Positions 59,831-64,000 of a DNA stretch of 64,000 nucleotides are shown here, piece by piece (the first letter of the stretch is position 1; every line of letters begins with the position of its first letter). The DNA is from Saccharothrix tamanrassetensis (lineage in GTDB: Bacteria; Actinomycetota; Actinomycetes; Mycobacteriales; Pseudonocardiaceae), in the NCBI RefSeq assembly GCF_014203665.1, contig NZ_JACHJN010000001.1, positions 372,001 to 436,000 of the forward strand, given 5' to 3'. The position numbers and the translations under genes were made by a program. The notes under the pieces are model-generated. The model saw only the letters and a list, made by a program, of their open reading frames with translations, had not been told where the DNA came from and made no database searches.

Positions 59831-61006
59831 TCAGCCGACCAGCTCGCGCTCCAGCGGGGTCGGGAAGCGGGTGCGGACGCGGGCGTCGCCGATCCGCTCG
59901 CCCAACCGCGCGGCCAGCGCACCGACCTGCTCGGCGCCGTCCGCGCCGATGTCCTCCAGCAGCCGGTAGGCGATCTCGCCGTCCAGGCGGTGGCCCCACG
60001 CACCCACGATCCGGCCGTCCCACCAGATCGTGGGGCCGATGTTGCCCGACCGGTCGAACAGCGGGGCCGCGTGCGGCCCGAGGTACCAGTCCCGTTCGAC
60101 CCAGCCCATCGGCGTCGGGTCCAGCGAGGGCAGCAGCACCGCCCGCGGCTCGCTCTCCGGCACGTCGTCCAGGTCGTCGGCGAGCACGAACCCCGTCCCA
60201 CCGGCCAGCTCGACCTCGGCCGGTTTCACGGCGGCGACGGCCTTCTTGGTCTCGCCGACCGTCCACCCGGTCCACCACTTGACGTCGGCCATGGTCGCCG
60301 GGCCGAACGCGGCCAGCCAGCGCCGCAGCAGCTCCGCGCGCGCCTCCGCCGGGTCGAGCTCGGGCAGCCCACCGGGCAGCCAGCGGTCCATCGGCGCCCA
60401 GCGGTAGGTGTTCGTGGTCCACGAACCGGTCGGCCTGCCGCGCACGATCCGGGCGTCGATCGCGAGCATGAACAGCACCCGCGACGAGACGCTCTGCTTG
60501 GCCTCGTAAGGCTTCCCGGCGGCCATCACGATCTGGGTGCGCAGCCGGGGCTCGTCCTCGGACAGCTCGGCCGCGGTGGCCTCGCCACGGGCGACCAGGG
60601 CGGCGAACGTCGCGTCCTCCACGTCGGCCAGCCAGCTCGCGGCGTCCTTGATGCCCGCGCCTTCCTCCAGCTGCTTGACCAGCCGGCGGCGCTGCGCGAC
60701 CGCGATGCTCCGGGAGCACGCCGCCTGCACCACGGGCGCGAGTTCGCGCGAGACCACGAACATGGTGCGGCGCATGCCCAGCAGCCGCACCAGGGTCCGC
60801 TCCTCGTACAGCGCCTTGCTGATCAGGTCGGTGTCCGACCCGGGCACCCTGGCCAACACGGACAGGTACACGGTGGACGGGTCGGTCGCGTGCAACGCCA
60901 CCAACGAGTCGACCACGTCCGCCACGTCGGCGGTGCCGAGCGATCCGTCCAACCCCTGCCGCGCGTTCAGCCGCGCTCGCCGCTGCGCGTCCCCCACCCG
61001 TCGCAT
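59831..61006 (-). CDS. Winged-helix HTH_42 protein (AlkZ/YcaQ-type DNA glycosylase family)
   Basis: A 391-residue protein of the HTH_42 superfamily, which includes the self-resistance DNA glycosylase AlkZ and E. coli YcaQ. The family pattern is seen in VVDSLVALHATDPSTVYLSV, LVRLLGMRRTMFVVS, RWLAAFGPATMADVKWWTG and WWDGRIVGAWGHR. In AlkZ and YcaQ the catalytic motif after the first helices is Q-x-Q or Q-x-D; here the same place reads His39-Ala-Thr41. It is either a different catalytic subgroup or an inactive form. Genes of this family in biosynthetic clusters usually accompany DNA-alkylating products, which suits a leinamycin-type genotoxin. I chose ATG 61006 (GGAAGGGG upstream) over ATG 61036. 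Confidence 0.82.
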   Translation of the reverse strand: MRRVGDAQRRARLNARQGLDGSLGTADVADVVDSLVALHATDPSTVYLSVLARVPGSDTDLISKALYEERTLVRLLGMRRTMFVVSRELAPVVQAACSRSIAVAQRRRLVKQLEEGAGIKDAASWLADVEDATFAALVARGEATAAELSEDEPRLRTQIVMAAGKPYEAKQSVSSRVLFMLAIDARIVRGRPTGSWTTNTYRWAPMDRWLPGGLPELDPAEARAELLRRWLAAFGPATMADVKWWTGWTVGETKKAVAAVKPAEVELAGGTGFVLADDLDDVPESEPRAVLLPSLDPTPMGWVERDWYLGPHAAPLFDRSGNIGPTIWWDGRIVGAWGHRLDGEIAYRLLEDIGADGAEQVGALAARLGERIGDARVRTRFPTPLERELVG

Positions 61007-61083
61007 CGAACCCCTTCCGGACCCGTCGCACTCCACTGGGCGAAAGGCACTCTAACGCGTGGTGACGCGCCGCGTGCGCGGCG

Positions 61084-62151
61084 TCAGCGCAGTGGCACCC
61101 TCGCTTCGATCAGGTTGACCATGCTCTCCGTCGGGGTGATGCCGACGAACTCCAGGCCCGCCCGCTCGAACAGCTCGGCGAAGTCCTCCTCGGTGCGCTC
61201 GCGGCCGGGCACGATGAGCATCATCTGGAGGTCCATGATCATGGTGAACGCGGCGTCCGGCCCGTCGCCGCGCACCACCTGCTCGATCACCACGACCCGG
61301 CCGCCCGGCGCGGCGGCCGCCGCGACGTTGCCGAGCAGCCGCACGCAGTCCTCGTCGTTCCACTGGTGGACCATGTGCTTGAGCAGGTAGAGGTCGGCGC
61401 GCACCGGGATCGAGTCCAGGCAGTCCGCGACGACCGCGCTGAACCGGTCGCTCAGCGAGCCGGCGGTCAGCTCGGGGTCGATGCGGGGCAGCACGTCGGC
61501 CAGGTCGACCACCATGCCGGTCACGTCGGCGTGCCGCTCCAGCACACCGCGGATGAGGGTGCCCTCGCCACCGCCGACGTCGGCCACGGTGCGCACGCCG
61601 GTCACGTCGAGCCGGTCGACCACCGGGCCGACCAGGCCGTCGGTGGCGGCGGCCATCGCGGCGTCGAAGATCACGTGGTCCTCGGGCGCGTCCTCGGCCA
61701 GGTAGCTGTAGAGGTCCTTGCCGAACTCCTCGGTGGCCACGTCGGTGCCGCGCACGGCGTCGGCCAGCCTGCGCCACAGCCGCCAGTTCCAGTCCCGCGC
61801 GGCCAGCAGGACGACGTCCCTCATGCCTCCCTCGGCGTCCGCGCGGAGCACCCGCGAGACGTCGGTGTGCGCGTAGGTGTCGACGTCGGTGGCGTGGAAG
61901 ACGCCCAGGGTCGCCAGCGAGCGCATCAGCCTGCGCAGCGCGGTGCGGTCCGCGCCGACCTTCTCCGCCAGCTCGGTGACCCCGACCGGCTCCTCGCCGA
62001 TCGCGTCGGCGAGCCCCAGCTGTGCGGCGGCCTGCACCACCGCGCTGATGGACATCCCGGAGAGCATCTGGGTGAGGTGGTCGGCCGTGCCCGTGCCGGT
62101 GAACACCGCGTCCGCGTGTCCCGCGGGGTCGTTCACTACCTGTTCGGTCAC
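61084..62151 (-). CDS. SAM-dependent O-methyltransferase (Methyltransf_2 type)
   Basis: A 355-residue methyltransferase with an N-terminal dimerization/winged-helix region (SISAVVQAAAQLGLADAIG, VGADRTALRRLMRSL) and a Rossmann domain with SAM motif VADVGGGEGTLIRGVL. The LLKHMVHQWNDEDC segment holds the usual catalytic-His region. This matches the family of actinobacterial small-molecule O-methyltransferases. Start GTG 62151 has AGGAGG at ideal distance. It follows the DUF3224 gene by 119 bp on the same strand and may share its operator-bearing promoter, so it could methylate the product. Confidence 0.88.
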   Translation of the reverse strand: MTEQVVNDPAGHADAVFTGTGTADHLTQMLSGMSISAVVQAAAQLGLADAIGEEPVGVTELAEKVGADRTALRRLMRSLATLGVFHATDVDTYAHTDVSRVLRADAEGGMRDVVLLAARDWNWRLWRRLADAVRGTDVATEEFGKDLYSYLAEDAPEDHVIFDAAMAAATDGLVGPVVDRLDVTGVRTVADVGGGEGTLIRGVLERHADVTGMVVDLADVLPRIDPELTAGSLSDRFSAVVADCLDSIPVRADLYLLKHMVHQWNDEDCVRLLGNVAAAAAPGGRVVVIEQVVRGDGPDAAFTMIMDLQMMLIVPGRERTEEDFAELFERAGLEFVGITPTESMVNLIEARVPLR

Positions 62152-62270
62152 GTGAATCCTCCTATGGCCGGGGCGTCCAGGACACACCGCCGTCGATGGG
62201 GGTGAGCAGCCGCCCGCCGGCGCGGACCGCCCTGGGTCGCGCGACGCGGTTCCGGCGGTCGCCGGGGTTC

Positions 62271-62669
62271 TCAGCCGAGGTCGTAGTCCAGGGTGATGAC
62301 GCCGGCGCGGGTGCCCTCCGACCGGTACTCGCCGTCACCGGACAGCCCGGCCAGCTCGCCGGTCGCCGAACCCGGCACCACGCTCACCTCGCCACGCACC
62401 GCGCCGCTCTCGAAGACGGCGTTGTTCCGCAGCACGAACGTGCCCGACCGGCCGGCGATGCTGCCGGTCACCCGGAACATGCCCATGATGCCCGCGTAGG
62501 TCTCGCCGGCGTGCGCCATCAGCAGCTCGGCCACCGCCTCGCCCTCGATGTCCCCGCTCAGCCGGTGGCGCGAGGTCGTCCTGGTGGCCATCACACCGCC
62601 GTCCGCTCCGGGCAGCGCGTCCTGGTCCCACGTCAAGATCTCGAAGTCGCTCTTGGCCTGCGTTCCCAC
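62271..62669 (-). CDS. DUF3224 family protein
   Basis: A 132-residue beta-barrel protein with the DUF3224 pattern: FEILTWDQDAL at the start, TRTTSRHRLSGDIEGEA, then GSIAGRSGTFVLRNN and VVPGSATGELAGLSG. The family resembles allene-oxide-cyclase-like barrels and has no settled function. Start is GTG 62669, with a GGGGTGGG site. Its promoter carries a cluster operator with a good -10 box, the strongest sign that it belongs to the cluster. Confidence 0.85.
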   Translation of the reverse strand: MGTQAKSDFEILTWDQDALPGADGGVMATRTTSRHRLSGDIEGEAVAELLMAHAGETYAGIMGMFRVTGSIAGRSGTFVLRNNAVFESGAVRGEVSVVPGSATGELAGLSGDGEYRSEGTRAGVITLDYDLG

Positions 62670-62709
62670 TTGTCCCACCCCAACCTCGGTCGGCCTCTGG
62701 CGGAGACGA

Positions 62710-62752
62710 ACGTTAGGCCGGTGGTGCCGGCCGGACCGCTCAACAGTGAGCA
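62710..62752 (-). promoter_or_regulatory. Crp-type operator and -10 box for DUF3224
   Basis: Dyad CGCTCAACAGTGAGCA (62737-62752) is followed on the minus strand after 21 bp by TAACGT (62710-62715), 40 bp before the start codon. It has the same geometry as the NRPS and PKS promoters. Confidence 0.72.
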
Positions 62753-63152
62753 CGACCGGTGTGGCCCGCCGCCGCCCGGGACATTGCCACCGGGTCTACC
62801 CGAAATGAATGCACGGCCCCGCCCACGGTTGCCAATGACCGTCATCGGATATTCAAATTAGCCCGATCGGGTGATTGTGGGCGAACCCGCCCGCAGCCCA
62901 TGAAGCTCCGCCGAGAATGCGTCGTCCGTCACGTTTAGCAACACCCACAACTCGCCTCCGTGACAATTCGGCGACACAGCGCGACGCGTTGACAGGGCCA
63001 AGTTGCGCCTGGTAGTCATGGATGTGCCGGTGAAACACGGGGGCTGCTCGGGAGTATCCGACGCATGGTTTCAACCGCACATTTCGGACACGCAATGCGT
63101 GTAGAAACCACAATTTACCAAAACCCCGGCCTGAATATTTAGGGGGCAGGCA
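62753..63152. other. Intergenic region with possible promoter and hairpins for the second Crp gene
   Basis: About 400 bp with no convincing gene and lower GC than its surroundings. TTGACA (62989-62994) with TAGTCA (63013-63018) at 18 bp could be a sigma-70-like promoter giving a leader of about 130 nt. In that leader an inverted pair TGGTTTC/GAAACCA (63066-63072, 63104-63110) encloses ACGCAATGCGT (63090-63100). No copy of the TGCTCA-N4-TGAGCA operator is seen beyond 62752. Confidence 0.35.
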
Positions 63153-64000
63153 GTGGAACCGTCGTGCTTGCGCGACCAGATCAAGAGCGACCTCGCCGCG
63201 GACAATCACCACCATCCATTGCGGGCCGGCACGACCGGCTATCCGATGACCGCGTTGACCATCCGGGCGGAACTCGCGGACGCCGCGTGCCGGGCGGGTA
63301 CCGCCGGACCGCAGCACACCGTCCCGCCCGCCGTGCCACAGCCACGACGGGCCCAGGACCAGACCGAACAGCCGCGCACGGCGTCGTGCCGGCCGGGCTC
63401 GGAGCGGCGCGAGTCGCTGAGCGCCCGGCTGTACCGATGTCTGCGCTCGATGGAGGCCTCGCTACCCGCCCTGCACATTCCCCAGCACGACAGCCTGTAC
63501 AACTGGGGGGAACCCGGTGACCAGCTCTACATCGTGGAGTCGGGCTACCTGAAGACGATGACCTACTCCCCGCTGGGGAAGTCGTGCCTGCTGGACATCT
63601 ACACCCCGGGTGACATCGTCGGCGAATCCTGCCTGTTCAGTTCGGTGCGCACCGAAACAGCGACCGCCATGCTGCCGGTGACCTGCCGCAAGGTGCGCCG
63701 CGAGCACCTGCTCGAATCCATGGCCGACAACGGGCTGCGCGAAGAACTGATTCGGCACCTGGCCGGCCGGATTCTGGAGCAGCAGCGCACCATCTCCCTG
63801 TTCGTGACCGTGGACAGCGAACGGCGGCTCGGCGCGACGCTGCTGCGGCTGGGCCGCAAGCTGGGCGTCCGCCAGGGCGATCTGCTGCACATCTCGCACC
63901 GGATCACGCACGAGGAGCTCGGCGACCTGGTGGGGACGACCCGCTCGCGGATCGGCTACTTCCTCAAGAGGTTCCGGGACCTGGGGTTGATCGACGCGCG
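63153..64000 (+). CDS. Second Crp/Fnr-family regulator, 3' end beyond the window
   Basis: An open frame of 282 codons from GTG 63153 (AGGGGGCAGG upstream) to the window edge with no stop. The first 105 or so residues are a low-complexity Ala/Arg/Pro-rich extension. Then comes the sensor barrel (LHIPQHDSLYNWGEPGDQLY, GDIVGESCLFSS) and the winged helix (ITHEELGDLVGTTRSRIGYFLKRF). It is clearly related to the regulator at 56768-57532, sharing the VGTTRSR recognition region almost exactly, so the two may bind the same operators. Missing C-terminal residues are probably few. Confidence 0.85.
   Translation, partial: MEPSCLRDQIKSDLAADNHHHPLRAGTTGYPMTALTIRAELADAACRAGTAGPQHTVPPAVPQPRRAQDQTEQPRTASCRPGSERRESLSARLYRCLRSMEASLPALHIPQHDSLYNWGEPGDQLYIVESGYLKTMTYSPLGKSCLLDIYTPGDIVGESCLFSSVRTETATAMLPVTCRKVRREHLLESMADNGLREELIRHLAGRILEQQRTISLFVTVDSERRLGATLLRLGRKLGVRQGDLLHISHRITHEELGDLVGTTRSRIGYFLKRFRDLGLIDA

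Noticed and set aside
1..64000. tRNA, rRNA, insertion sequences, integrase or attachment sites
   Set aside because: No transposase or integrase frame, no cloverleaf-like sequence and no terminal inverted repeats were seen on reading the intergenic regions. The paralogous pairs are diverged genes, not mobile elements.

Overview
The window is very GC-rich (roughly 70% or more), has overlapping stop/start junctions, many GTG starts and almost no non-coding DNA. This points to a filamentous actinobacterium; Pseudonocardiales is a guess from overall character only. Almost all of it (about 277 to 62752) reads as one trans-acyltransferase NRPS-PKS gene cluster. The chassis is leinamycin-like: a six-extension assembly line after a thiazole-forming NRPS, ending in ACP-ACP-DUF-SH-TE, with an LnmK-type acyltransferase/decarboxylase, discrete AT-enoylreductase proteins and Crp-family regulators.

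Three features set it apart from the leinamycin scheme as I know it. (1) A complete syringomycin-type chlorothreonine kit is present: a Thr-coding A-PCP didomain (3897-5693), a SyrB2-like Fe(II)/2-oxoglutarate halogenase with the His-X-Ala facial triad (2933-3895), and a SyrC/CmaE-like Cys-nucleophile aminoacyl shuttle (19408-20487). A free PCP opens the NRPS at 9205, so 4-chloro-threonine is the inferred starter. (2) There are two beta-branching sets. One is acetate-type: decarboxylating KS 1483-2709, donor ACP 2706-2936, HMG synthase 50841-52073, ECH1 52077-52832, plus an ECH2 domain inside the large PKS. The other is propionate-type: LnmK-like 21958-22893, donor ACP 21719-21961, HMG synthase 20484-21722. 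(3) A winged-helix HTH_42 (AlkZ/YcaQ-type) protein at 59831-61006 suggests self-protection against a DNA-alkylating product.

Layout. 1-191: start of an unrelated Tat lipoprotein. 277-8916 (minus): flavoprotein, decarboxylating KS, ACP, halogenase, A-PCP, duplicated-domain protein, AT-ER. 8917-9204: divergent promoter region filled by a 16-bp tandem repeat array. 9205-16382 (plus): NRPS-KS0 and type II thioesterase. 16555-19343: aminotransferase and P450, divergent. 19408-49209 (minus): one about 30-kb operon of two PKSs, LnmK-like, ACP, HMG synthase and SyrC-like protein. 49315-49845: DUF1697. 49970-56591 (plus): second duplicated-domain protein, HMG synthase, ECH, AT-ER, AMP ligase. 56768-58009: Crp regulator and VOC protein. 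58189-62669 (minus): AMP ligase, glycosylase-like protein, methyltransferase, DUF3224. 63153-end: second Crp regulator, cut by the window.

Inferred assembly order: Cl-Thr-PCP, then PCP-Cy-Cy-A(Cys)-PCP-Ox-KS0 (9205-15651), then flank-ACP-KS-KR-ACP-KS (43375-49209), then DH-ACP-KR; KS-ECH-ACP; KS-DH-KR-MT-ACP; KS-DH-KR-ACP; KS-ACP-ACP-DUF-SH-TE (22890-43361). The expected product is a chlorinated, thiazole-containing, sulfur-bearing macrolactam or macrolactone of the leinamycin type with two beta-branches. This is an inference from domain order.

Regulation: a 16-bp dyad, consensus TGCTCA-N4-TGAGCA, recurs in the cluster's promoters. In most cases it lies 21-22 bp upstream of a TAGCGT-like -10 box, the geometry of class II Crp-type activation. 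The two Crp-family genes in the window are the obvious candidate regulators.
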